A stretch of DNA of 64,000 bases, taken from assembly GCF_003234855.1 (NCBI RefSeq), contig NZ_QKTO01000002.1, positions 372,001 through 436,000 of the forward strand, in the 5' to 3' direction. The position numbers and the translations under genes were made by a program. Origin of the DNA: Curtobacterium sp. MCBD17_032 (lineage in GTDB: Bacteria > Actinomycetota > Actinomycetes > Actinomycetales > Microbacteriaceae). Numbering within the stretch: position 1 is the stretch's first letter; each line of letters begins with the position of its first letter. A model generated the notes under the pieces. That model saw nothing but the letters and a program-made list of their open reading frames with translations. It had not been told where the DNA came from and ran no database searches. Below, one piece after another: positions 34,001 through 42,129 of this stretch.

Positions 34001-35578
34001 TCAGGACGCCGTGATGGTGACCCCGTGCCACCCGGTCGCGCCGTTCGGTGCCGGCGGCCGCTGCACGCTCGTCTGCACCTCGCCGTCGGCACCGACGGCA
34101 CGGACCTGGATCTCGTGGCGTCCCTTCGTCGCCGTCCACCGGAGGACCCACTGCCGCCACGTGTCGGCGGAGACCGAGTCCGCCAGTTCGGCGTCCTGCC
34201 AGTCGGCGTCCCCGACCTTGACCTGCACGGCCTTCACCCCGGTGTGCGGCTGCCATGCGACGCCTGCGATCGGGACCCGGTCACCGACGGCCACCGTGAC
34301 GCCGTCCACCGGGGTGTCGATCCGCGACTCGAGCTTCACCGGTCCCCGCTCCGACCAGCCCCGCGGCGTCCAGTACCCCTGCGCACGGGAGAACCGCGTC
34401 ACCTCCAGCTCGGTGACCCACTTCGTCGCGGACACGTACCCGAACAGGCCCGGCACGACCAACCGCGCCGGGAACCCGTGTTCAGCGGGCAGCGGGTCGC
34501 CGTTCATCCCGACGGCCAGGAGCGCGTCGGTCCCTTCGTCCTGGAGCACGTCGAGCGGGGTGCCCGCGGTGAAGCCGTCGATGCTGCGGGACAGCACCAT
34601 GTCGGCTCCGGCACGAGGGCGTGCGCGCGCGAGCAGCGACCGGATGGGGTACCCGAGCCACAGGGCGTTGCCGATCAGGTCACCACCGACCTCGTTCGAA
34701 ACGCAGCTCAGGGTCGCCATGTGCTCCTCGAGCGGGAGCGCGAGCAGTTCGTCCCAGGTGAGCTCGACCTCCTCGTCGACCTCGCCCGTGATCTTCAGCG
34801 ACCAGTCCGCGGGGTCGATGGCGGGGACGCGGAGCGCCGTGTCGATGCGGTAGAAGTCGGCGTTCGGCGTCACGTACGGGGTGATGCCCGGGATGTCCAG
34901 GCTCGCGCCGCTCGGGACGGGAGGGGCGGCCGTCGCCGGCTGCGGCAGACGCACGGCTCGCCGGACGGCCGCTGCGGCCTGCACCGAGGCGGAGCCGATC
35001 CGGGAGGCGCCGCCCACCACCACGGCGATCGCTGCGCTGGTCACCGTCCATGTGATGAAGGAACGCCGTTCGACCGAGCCTGGACCGTCCGGTCCAGCGG
35101 TGGGGACCGCGCGGGCGTCCTCCCAGCGGCGGAGACGCTGGAGCAGGATGCGCAGCACCAGCACCGCGGCGGCGATGCCAGCGACCGTCGGGGCGCCGTC
35201 GAGGGTGCCGCTGCCCGATCGCGTGGTGACGGCCAGGAGGGCGAGCACCCCGCCGGCGGCGAAGACGAGCGCACCGTACGGCGGGTTCCGCCGTTCGAGG
35301 ACACCGGCGCCGGCAGCCACCGCGACGAGGATGACGCTCATCAGGACGAACAGGGCCACCTTGTCGCCCGTCCCGAACAGGGACACCATGAGGTCCTTCG
35401 CCGCCCGGGGCGCGAGGTCGATGACGGCGGAGCCGACCGCGACGAGCGGGCTGCCCGCGCCGCCGAGCACGAGCGCGCCGAGCTCGGCGACCGCGAGGAA
35501 CGCGAGGACGGCGATGACGCCGACGAGCGCTGCGGCCCACCTGCGGTGCGGGAGGAGGCGCGGGTCTGGCTCGGTCAC
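34001..35578 (-). CDS. Membrane-anchored molybdopterin oxidoreductase (sulfite-oxidase fold)
   Basis: 525 residues. About four or five N-terminal membrane helices, then a sulfite-oxidase/YedY-type molybdopterin domain with the metal-ligand Cys292 in LSCVSNEVGG, GNALWLGYPI, HGFPARLVVPG and YVSATKWV. A C-terminal Mo-cofactor dimerisation domain follows (VPIAGVAWQPHTGVKAV). Oxidised substrate unknown. GTG start at 35578: TACCAT lies 6 bases upstream and there is no Shine-Dalgarno, so leaderless. Convergent with the methyltransferase across 40 bases. Confidence 0.88.
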   Translation of the reverse strand: MTEPDPRLLPHRRWAAALVGVIAVLAFLAVAELGALVLGGAGSPLVAVGSAVIDLAPRAAKDLMVSLFGTGDKVALFVLMSVILVAVAAGAGVLERRNPPYGALVFAAGGVLALLAVTTRSGSGTLDGAPTVAGIAAAVLVLRILLQRLRRWEDARAVPTAGPDGPGSVERRSFITWTVTSAAIAVVVGGASRIGSASVQAAAAVRRAVRLPQPATAAPPVPSGASLDIPGITPYVTPNADFYRIDTALRVPAIDPADWSLKITGEVDEEVELTWDELLALPLEEHMATLSCVSNEVGGDLIGNALWLGYPIRSLLARARPRAGADMVLSRSIDGFTAGTPLDVLQDEGTDALLAVGMNGDPLPAEHGFPARLVVPGLFGYVSATKWVTELEVTRFSRAQGYWTPRGWSERGPVKLESRIDTPVDGVTVAVGDRVPIAGVAWQPHTGVKAVQVKVGDADWQDAELADSVSADTWRQWVLRWTATKGRHEIQVRAVGADGEVQTSVQRPPAPNGATGWHGVTITAS

Positions 35579-35642
35579 GATCGGATGGTAGGTCAGGTGG
35601 GCTGGGAACGATGCGTCCGTCCCGGAACCGGGCTGTGCGTCG

Positions 35643-35704
35643 CGGTCCGGGGTCCGGGCCCGGGGTCCGGGGTTCGGGGTTCGGGTTCGGGTTCGGGTTC
35701 GGGG
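35643..35704. repeat. GGTTCG / GGTCCGGG microsatellite
   Basis: A run of GGTCCGGG variants passes into four GGTTCG hexamers. It lies between the divergent molybdopterin oxidoreductase and membrane-protein genes. Simple-sequence tract, expected to change length readily. Confidence 0.8.
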
Positions 35705-35759
35705 AGCGTTCACCCGCGGTGCGGAGCGTGCCGTGCTGGCACCGTGGCAGGATCGCATC

Positions 35760-36458
35760 GTGCCGTGGCGACCTGATCGAGTCCCCGGGCCTGGTCGTGC
35801 CCGCGACGACCGGCACCGCTCAACCGCTGCCGGTCGGATGCTCGCGCTCCGGTGGGGGGTCGTCGGGGTGTGGGTGGCGCTCCTCACCGCGCGGATCATC
35901 GTGGTCTCGGTCCACCCGGACGCGGACCTCCGGGTCTTCGGCATCGCCGAGGCAGTGGCCGTCGCCGCCGGGGTGACCCTGGTCGTCGTCGCGGTCGTCC
36001 GCGCACGTGCACTGGGACGGCGACGGGGAGATGACGTGCTCGCCACGGCGGTACGACGGATCGACCCGACGGTGTGGCTGGTCCCCGCTGCTCCGACACC
36101 CGAGCTGCGCGGGGTCGTCGAGGCGGCCCGCCCCGAGGTGCCGCTCGCCGATCGCGTGACCTGGGCCTTCGGCGCGACGGAGGCGTCGCTGTGGGAACTC
36201 GACGGACGGCGTGCGACCCGGCTGCTGGTCATCCGGTGGAGCCGTGTCATGCACGTGGGGATCGAATCCGTCCTCGTGCCAGGTGCTGGCCGCCGCACCG
36301 CACCCGCCGTGGCGGTGCACTACGTCCGGGCCGACGACGCGACCGCCGTGGCCACGTTCTTCGTGCGGGCGGCTCCCGGGTCGGACCGGTTGCTCGGGCC
36401 CGGTGCTCGTCTCGACGACCTGCTCGCTCGCCTCACCCGCGAGCGCATCGTCGCCTGA
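35760..36458 (+). CDS. Hypothetical protein with two membrane helices
   Basis: 232 residues from the GTG at 35760. Two hydrophobic helices at about 30-48 and 60-79, then a soluble domain of about 150 residues (SLWELDGRRATRLLVIRWSR). CAGGAT (35748-35753) lies 6 bases before this GTG, the leaderless pattern; another in-frame GTG at 35733 lacks this. Family not recognised. Convergent with gnd. Confidence 0.6.
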   Translation: MPWRPDRVPGPGRARDDRHRSTAAGRMLALRWGVVGVWVALLTARIIVVSVHPDADLRVFGIAEAVAVAAGVTLVVVAVVRARALGRRRGDDVLATAVRRIDPTVWLVPAAPTPELRGVVEAARPEVPLADRVTWAFGATEASLWELDGRRATRLLVIRWSRVMHVGIESVLVPGAGRRTAPAVAVHYVRADDATAVATFFVRAAPGSDRLLGPGARLDDLLARLTRERIVA

Positions 36459-36506
36459 CACGGCTTGCCGGTCGCGGCCCGGCTCGACCCGCGCGGGCTC
36501 GCTCGT

Positions 36507-36539
36507 CCCGGCGCCCGGCGCCCGGCGCCCGGCGCCCGG
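36507..36539. repeat. 7-bp tandem repeat CCCGGCG
   Basis: Four and a half copies of CCCGGCG between the convergent membrane-protein gene and gnd. The rest of this 193-bp gap shows no gene. Confidence 0.8.
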
Positions 36540-36651
36540 ACCTGCCCGGGAGGTGCCGGGTGCACGACGGGTCCGTTCCGGATTCAGTCCGGACGGAGAC
36601 CTCGCCACCGACGACGTCTCCGTCCGGGTCTGCTCCGGCGCGGCTCGCTGC

Positions 36652-38109
36652 TCAGTGCGTCGAGGGTTCCTGTTCGACCTCGCGGCGCTCGTCCTCGGAC
36701 CAGAGGGTGTGGAACGTGCCGTCCTTGTCGATCCGCTGGTACGTGTGGGCGCCGAAGAAGTCGCGCTGCCCCTGGATGAGGGCGGCGGGCAGGCGTTCGG
36801 AGGCGAGGGAGTCGAAGTAGGACAGTGCGGAGGAGAACCCGGGCGCGGGGACACCGGACGCGGCCGCGATGCCCACGATCCGGCGCCAGGCGGCTTCGCC
36901 CTCGGCGACGGCGTCGGCGAAGTACGGGTCGACGAGCAGCGACTCGAGGTCCGGGTTCTTCTCGTACGCCTCGACGATGCGGTTCAGGAACTGCGCGCGG
37001 ATGATGCAGCCGCCGCGCCAGATCTTCGCCATGTCCCCGAGCGCGATGTCCCAGTCGTACTCCTTCGCCCCGGCGATGATGAGGTCGAAGCCCTGCGCGT
37101 ACGCGACGACCTTGGATGCGTAGAGGGCCGCTCGGACGTCGTCGGCGAACGAGTCCGGCGCCTGGGCGATGTCCGGCCGCGAGGTGACCGACTTCTGGAC
37201 GGCTGCGCGCTGCGCGGGCCTGGACGAGACGGCTCGGGCGAACACGGCCTCGCCGATGCCGGAGACGGGGATGCCGAGACCGACCGCGTTCTGCACGGTC
37301 CAGACGCCGGTGCCCTTCGATCCGGCGGCGTCCCGGATGACGTCCACGAGCGGCTTGCCGGTGTCGGCGTCCTTCTGCTTGAGGACCTCCCCGGTGATCT
37401 CGATCAGGTAGGACTCCAGGTCGCCCTTGTTCCACTCGTCGAACACGTCGACGAGCTGGTCGACGCTGTAGCCCCCGATGCGGCGCAGCAGGTCGTACGA
37501 CTCCGCGATGAGCTGCATGTCCGCGTACTCGATGCCGTTGTGCACCATCTTGACGAAGTGTCCGGCGCCGTCGGTCCCGACGTGGGTGACGCAGGGTTCG
37601 CCCTCGGCGACGGCCGCGATCGACTTCAGGATCGGCCCGAGCGTCTCCCACGCTTCGTCCGATCCGCCGGGCATGATCGACGGCCCGTGCAGGGCGCCCT
37701 CCTCGCCGCCGGAGATGCCGGTGCCGACGAAGTTGATGCCCTTCTCCCGCAGGTCGTGCTCGCGACGGATGGTGTCGTGGAAGTTCGCGTTGCCGCCGTC
37801 GACGATGATGTCGCCCGGCTCGAACCGCTCGGCCAACTGACCGATGACGGCGTCGGTGCCCTTCCCGGCCTGGACCATGATGATCGCCGTGCGCGGCTTC
37901 GACAGCGAGGCGACGAAGCCGTCGATGTCCTCCGACGCGATGAAGCCCATGTCCCCGTGCTCGCGCATCAGGTCCTCGGTCCGGGCGTAGGTGCGGTTGT
38001 AGACCGCGACGGTGTTCCCCTCACGCGACGCGAGGTTCCGCGCCAGGTTCGAACCCATCACCGCGAGGCCGATGACCCCGATGTTCGCCTGTTCGTTGTT
38101 GTCTGCCAC
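36652..38109 (-). CDS. gnd: 6-phosphogluconate dehydrogenase, decarboxylating
   Basis: Oxidises 6-phosphogluconate to ribulose 5-phosphate in the pentose phosphate pathway. 485 residues, the long dimeric (GndA) form. N-terminal NADP fold with GLAVMGSNLARNLA and NRT (about 13-42), then GTGISGGEEGALHGPSIMPGG near 127-147, the active-site segment HFVKMVHNGIEYADMQ near 186, and the C-terminal all-helical domain with IIRAQFLN. GTG start with AAGGAG 5 bases upstream. Divergent from gluconokinase: gluconate enters as 6-phosphogluconate and is consumed here. Confidence 0.96.
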   Translation of the reverse strand: MADNNEQANIGVIGLAVMGSNLARNLASREGNTVAVYNRTYARTEDLMREHGDMGFIASEDIDGFVASLSKPRTAIIMVQAGKGTDAVIGQLAERFEPGDIIVDGGNANFHDTIRREHDLREKGINFVGTGISGGEEGALHGPSIMPGGSDEAWETLGPILKSIAAVAEGEPCVTHVGTDGAGHFVKMVHNGIEYADMQLIAESYDLLRRIGGYSVDQLVDVFDEWNKGDLESYLIEITGEVLKQKDADTGKPLVDVIRDAAGSKGTGVWTVQNAVGLGIPVSGIGEAVFARAVSSRPAQRAAVQKSVTSRPDIAQAPDSFADDVRAALYASKVVAYAQGFDLIIAGAKEYDWDIALGDMAKIWRGGCIIRAQFLNRIVEAYEKNPDLESLLVDPYFADAVAEGEAAWRRIVGIAAASGVPAPGFSSALSYFDSLASERLPAALIQGQRDFFGAHTYQRIDKDGTFHTLWSEDERREVEQEPSTH

Positions 38110-38222
38110 GTCGACTCCTTCGTGTCTGGACGGCCGTCGCCAATCTATGCAGCGCCCGATGTGCTCATCCAGGTCTTCCGCATCCTGGGGACACTCGGTC
38201 CCCCCGTTCGTACTGTGGAGAC

Positions 38223-38750
38223 ATGGCCGATGCGACCGTCCTCCCGCCCGTGCTCGTGATGGGGGTCTCCGGATCCGGCAAGTCGACGATCGGTGAGGCC
38301 CTGACACAGGCGCTCGTCGACCGCGGACAGGTGGTGGAGTTCGTCGACGCGGACGCGCTGCACCCGTCGGCGAACAAGGAGAAGATGCACGCCGGCATCC
38401 CGCTCACCGACGACGACCGCCGCCCCTGGCTGGACGCGTGCTCGTCCCGCATCGCGGAGGTCGAGGCCTCCGGCTCACGGTGTGTGATGGCGAACTCGGC
38501 GCTGAAGCGCGCGTACCGGGACCGCCTCCGCGAGGACGCCCCGGACCTCTTCATCGTGTTCCTCGACGGGTCGCGCGAGCTCATCGCCGATCGGCAGCGC
38601 CACCGTCACCACGAGTACATGCCGAACTCCCTGCTCGACTCGCAGTTCGCGACGCTCGAGCGCCCGGGTGAGGACGAAGCCGTCGCGGCGGTGCCGATCC
38701 ACGGGGTCGTGGACGACACCGTCGCGGCGATCCTCGCCGTCCTGCCCTGA
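38223..38750 (+). CDS. gntK: Gluconokinase
   Basis: Phosphorylates gluconate to 6-phosphogluconate. 175 residues, the GntK size. Walker A GVSGSGKST (about 14-22), DADALHPSANKEKMHAGIPL (about 41-60) and ANSALKRAYRDRLR, all GntK hallmarks. TACTGT (38211-38216) ends 6 bases before the ATG. A small dyad GGGGAC/GTCCCC (38187-38203) covers the expected -35 and may bind a regulator. The last codons and stop form the first unit of a 16-bp tandem repeat. Confidence 0.95.
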   Translation: MADATVLPPVLVMGVSGSGKSTIGEALTQALVDRGQVVEFVDADALHPSANKEKMHAGIPLTDDDRRPWLDACSSRIAEVEASGSRCVMANSALKRAYRDRLREDAPDLFIVFLDGSRELIADRQRHRHHEYMPNSLLDSQFATLERPGEDEAVAAVPIHGVVDDTVAAILAVLP

Positions 38751-38816
38751 GCCCGTCCTGCCCTGAGCCTGTCCTGCCTTGAACCTGTCCTGCCTTGAAC
38801 CCGTCCTGCCCTGAGA
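38737..38816 (+). repeat. 16-bp tandem repeat starting inside the gntK 3' end
   Basis: Five 16-bp units of the form CYGTCCTGCCYTGARM. The first unit contains the last gntK codons and its TGA; the others repeat the same end downstream. Units 1-2 and 3-4 are identical pairs. Confidence 0.92.
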
Positions 38817-38846
38817 CCGTCGCGCTCGACGACCTGACCGTCGGGT

Positions 38847-39092
38847 CTACTTCCGGCTGAGCTCCAACCGGCGAGCGCGGTACTCCTCGGCGTCGATCTC
38901 GCCGCGGGCGAACCGGTCGGCGAGCACCGACCGCGCGTCGGCGATCGCCCGTCCGGCACCGCGGCGGAGGACGCCGAAGACGACGGCCCCGACGACGAGC
39001 AGGAGCAGGAGCGCCGGGAACACGGGGAAGCCGTGGGACGGCAACCCGCCTCCGTGCCAGTACGGAGCGGTGGCAGCGAGTGTGGTGAGCAT
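38847..39092 (-). CDS. Small SHOCT-domain membrane protein
   Basis: 81 residues. One membrane helix (FPALLLLLVVGAVVFGVL, about 24-41), then a short C-terminal SHOCT domain: LADRFARGEIDAEEYRARRLEL. GGAGG lies 5 bases before the ATG. SHOCT domains are oligomerisation modules of unclear role. Its stop lies 30 bases from the end of the repeat behind gntK, with which it is convergent. Confidence 0.8.
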   Translation of the reverse strand: MLTTLAATAPYWHGGGLPSHGFPVFPALLLLLVVGAVVFGVLRRGAGRAIADARSVLADRFARGEIDAEEYRARRLELSRK

Positions 39093-39308
39093 GGGGACCT
39101 CCGAGGTCGGTTGCGGTGCCGCGGTCGCGACAGGACAAGGTTGTCGGTCGGGAGGCCCCTCCCGCGTCCGCCAGGCGAGCCCACTCGGACCTGCTCCCGC
39201 CGGCTCACCCACGCCGGTTCCTCCACAGGCGACTACTCCTCCGGGCGTAGTCCACAGGCCCTCCCGCTGCGCGATGTCTCGGGGGAGGGCCGACCGTAGG
39301 CTCGCTGC

Positions 39309-40685
39309 ATGACCACCGACACCCGCTCCGACGCCCGCCCGGCGGGTGGACGCCGGTTCGCCCGCGTGGGACGGGTGCTGCCGGTGGCGCTCGTGCAGGT
39401 CGTCGGCACCGTCGTCGCCACCCGGTGGGCAGCCGGGGTCGGTTCCGGTGCCGTCGGTGGTGGTGGCCCACCGTGGACCCAACGCTTCGGTGACGGCGTC
39501 GACCCGGTGTTCCTCGGACCCCTCGCGTGGGTGCTGCTCGTGGGCGTGATCGTCGTGCTGCCGTTCCGATGGCGGTGGCCGGTCGCGGTCCTGGCCCTGA
39601 CCCTCGGCACGACGATCGGCTACGCCCTGGTGGTCAGTCCGCGTGGACCGTTCGTCGCGGCGCTGACCATGGCGCTGGCGAACGCCTGGTTCCGCGGCCA
39701 TCGCGTGCCGGTCTACCTCGCCGCCGCGGTCGCCCAGGTCGTCCTGCCCTCGGCGGACACCCTGACCGGGCGTGCGCCCTTCCCGACCGTCACGACCATG
39801 ACGCTCTGCTTGGCGTGGCTGACGGTCACCATCGCCGTCACCGAGCTCGTCCGGGTGCGGGTCGTCCGCGCCGCCGACGCCCGTCGCGCCCGATCCGCGG
39901 CGGAGCAGCAGCGGGCCGGCGCCGAGCGCGTCCGCATCGCCCGAGAGCTGCACGACTCGGTCGCCCACAGCATGTCGCTCATCAACCTGCAGGCGGGGGT
40001 GGCCCTGCACCTCGGGGCCGAACTCCCCGAGCAGACCCGGGAGTCGTTGCTGAACATCCGCGACTCCAGCAAGCAGGCGCTCGTGGAGCTCCGGACGATC
40101 CTCGGCGTGCTGCGAGCCGTCGATGCGCCGTCCGGCACCTCCGACCGCGCCCCGGTCGCCGGCCTCGACCGCGTTCCCGACCTGGTCGATCGAGCCCGCG
40201 CGGCCGGAGTGGACGTGGAGCTGCGCCTCGACGGCCCGGTGGACACCGTCGCCGGCCTCGTCTCGCGCAACGCCTTCCGCATCGTGCAGGAGTCGGTCAC
40301 GAACGTCATGAAGCACGCCCCTGACCACCACGCCTCGGTCGTGGTCGACGTGGGGGCCGAGGTCGTCGACATCACGGTGACCGACGTCCCGTCGCCGGTC
40401 GCGACCGGCGCCGGTGCTCCGCGGACGGAGGAGGCGCACCGTGGGCACCGCTCCTCGTCCGCCCTCGCCCGTGTGGCGAACCAGCAGACCGAGACCGAAG
40501 GTGCGGACGGCGGCAGCGGCAGCAGCCCGGGGAACGGGTTGGTCGGGATGCACGAACGGGCCGCAGTCGTCGGCGGCTCGCTCGCCGTCGGCCCGACCCC
40601 CGACGGTGGGTGGTCGGTCCACGCGCGCCTGCCGATCGGCGAACCCGAACACACCACGACCGGAGTGACGGAGACGACCGCATGA
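39309..40685 (+). CDS. NarL-family sensor histidine kinase
   Basis: 458 residues with about four to five membrane helices in the first 190. HisKA_3 site ERVRIARELHDSVAHSMSL near 204 with the phospho-His; N-box ESVTNVMKHAP. The expected G1 box (D-x-G-x-G) is not visible: instead VTDVPSP is followed by about 45 residues of low-complexity sequence before GNGLVGMHERA. TAGGCT (39297-39302) lies 6 bases before the ATG, leaderless. Its stop overlaps the response regulator start (ATGA). Confidence 0.88.
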   Translation: MTTDTRSDARPAGGRRFARVGRVLPVALVQVVGTVVATRWAAGVGSGAVGGGGPPWTQRFGDGVDPVFLGPLAWVLLVGVIVVLPFRWRWPVAVLALTLGTTIGYALVVSPRGPFVAALTMALANAWFRGHRVPVYLAAAVAQVVLPSADTLTGRAPFPTVTTMTLCLAWLTVTIAVTELVRVRVVRAADARRARSAAEQQRAGAERVRIARELHDSVAHSMSLINLQAGVALHLGAELPEQTRESLLNIRDSSKQALVELRTILGVLRAVDAPSGTSDRAPVAGLDRVPDLVDRARAAGVDVELRLDGPVDTVAGLVSRNAFRIVQESVTNVMKHAPDHHASVVVDVGAEVVDITVTDVPSPVATGAGAPRTEEAHRGHRSSSALARVANQQTETEGADGGSGSSPGNGLVGMHERAAVVGGSLAVGPTPDGGWSVHARLPIGEPEHTTTGVTETTA

Positions 40686-41380
40686 CCATGTCCGCGACTC
40701 CCACCACGCCGGATCTGATCCGGATCGTGTTGGTGGACGACCAGAGCCTCATCCGTGCCGGACTCCGCGCACTCGTGTCCGCCGAGCCGGGGATGCAGGT
40801 CGTCGGTGAGGCGTCCGACGGCGACGACGCCGTCGCGGTCGTCACACGGGAACTGCCGGACGTCGTGCTCATGGACATCCGCATGCCGGGGACTGACGGC
40901 CTCGTCGCCACCCGGCGGATCTCCGAGGACCCGGCGCTCAGCGCGGTGCACGTGGTGGTCCTCACGACCTTCGAGGAGGACGACACCGTGTTCGAGGCGA
41001 TCCGTGGCGGTGCCGCCGGGTTCCTCGTGAAGGACACCGAGCCCGCCGAACTCCTCCGGGCGATCCGCACCGTGGTCGCGGGGGAGTCGTTGCTGTCGCC
41101 CGGCCCGACCCGGTCGCTCGTCGAGGCGTACGCGGCGCACGCGAAGCCGGCAGCGCTCGCACCCGAACTCGACGCCCTGACGGACCGCGAACGCCAGGTC
41201 ATGCGCCTGGTCGCGAGCGGCTTGACGAACGCCGAGATCGCCGAGCGCCTGTTCGTCAGCCCGGCCACGACGAAGACCCACGTCTCCCGGGCGATGATCA
41301 AGCTCGGCGCTCGCGACCGCGCCCAACTCGTCGTCTTCGCCTACGAGACCGGCCTCGTCACCCCCGGGTGGACGGGATGA
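40682..41380 (+). CDS. NarL/LuxR-type response regulator
   Basis: 232 residues. Receiver with DD in VLVDDQSLI (about 18), phospho-Asp in VVLMDIRMPG (about 63), Lys in FLVKD, and LuxR helix-turn-helix LTNAEIAERLFVSPATTKTH near 180. Overlaps the kinase gene by 4 bases. Targets unknown; kinase and regulator are the whole operon. Confidence 0.92.
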   Translation: MTMSATPTTPDLIRIVLVDDQSLIRAGLRALVSAEPGMQVVGEASDGDDAVAVVTRELPDVVLMDIRMPGTDGLVATRRISEDPALSAVHVVVLTTFEEDDTVFEAIRGGAAGFLVKDTEPAELLRAIRTVVAGESLLSPGPTRSLVEAYAAHAKPAALAPELDALTDRERQVMRLVASGLTNAEIAERLFVSPATTKTHVSRAMIKLGARDRAQLVVFAYETGLVTPGWTG

Positions 41381-41423
41381 CCGGGAACGCCACCTCGATA
41401 CCACTTCCGACACCATCAGGCGC

Positions 41424-41628
41424 ATGGCCATGACGCTCAGACTGGACGAAAGCCGAGACGACTGCACTGCGCATGCGGGCCGAGGTGGAAGCCCGCTCGA
41501 TGCAGGACGTCGCGCGCGAAGCCATCCGCGAGTACATCGAGCACCACAGTCGGAGCGACCTGATCGACGGGATCCTCGACCGCGAGCTCCCTCGCTACGC
41601 GGAAGCGCTCGACCGCCTGGCTCGATGA
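41424..41628 (+). pseudogene. Ribbon-helix-helix antitoxin with one-base frameshift
   Basis: The first frame gives MAMTLRLDE and then nonsense. Skipping one A in the AAA run at 41449-41451 restores a 67-residue antitoxin: ETTALRMRAEVEARSMQDVA, REAIREYIEHH, and so on, ending at TGA 41626-41628, which overlaps the toxin ATG (ATGA). CACCAT (41411-41416) sits 7 bases before the ATG. As it stands, the antitoxin start is in frame with the toxin and could give a 192-residue fusion. An internal ATG at 41473 could still make a truncated antitoxin lacking the DNA-binding strand. Confidence 0.8.
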
Positions 41629-42002
41629 TCCACCTGACCCTCGACGAAGCCCTCCACATCGCTCGTCGGACGATCGGCGACGGTCTCCTGATCCGTGACG
41701 CGGGCCTGCTGGAAGCCGCGATCGCCCAGCCCGCCGCCAGCGTCGACGGCCGCGACGCCTACCCGTCGCTGGTCGAGAAAGCCGCCGCGCTCGTGCACTC
41801 GGCCGTGCGGAACCACGCCCTCGTCGACGGGAACAGGCGTCTCGGGCTCATGCTGCTGATCGTCTTCCTCGGCGTCACCGGTCGCGTCCTCACGATGACC
41901 AACGACGAGGCGTACGACTTCATCGTCGCGATCGCGGAGGGACGGCTCGACGACGTCCCGAGCATCGTCGGACACCTGACGCCCGCCGTGCGTCGGGGTT
42001 GA
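41625..42002 (+). CDS. doc: Doc-family (death-on-curing) toxin
   Basis: 125 residues. Fic/Doc signature HALVDGNRRLG at 64-74; DGNRR agrees with the Doc core. Doc kinases inactivate EF-Tu by phosphorylation. N-terminal part (LTLDEALHIARR ... GLLEAAIAQP) is typical of Doc. The ATG overlaps the antitoxin stop. The toxin looks intact while its antitoxin is frameshifted, which would be harmful if true, so either there is a base-call error, an alternative start rescues the antitoxin, or the fusion tames the toxin. Confidence 0.88.
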   Translation: MIHLTLDEALHIARRTIGDGLLIRDAGLLEAAIAQPAASVDGRDAYPSLVEKAAALVHSAVRNHALVDGNRRLGLMLLIVFLGVTGRVLTMTNDEAYDFIVAIAEGRLDDVPSIVGHLTPAVRRG

Positions 42003-42129
42003 GCGGGCCTCGAGCCGCCGCTGACGATGGACACACGGCCGCCGCCGGTGCAGGCTCGACAGGTGGACGTCGGACGCACCCGCACCGCCGCGGAGGAGCA
42101 CCGCGCCCACCTCGAGGAGGAGCAACGTC

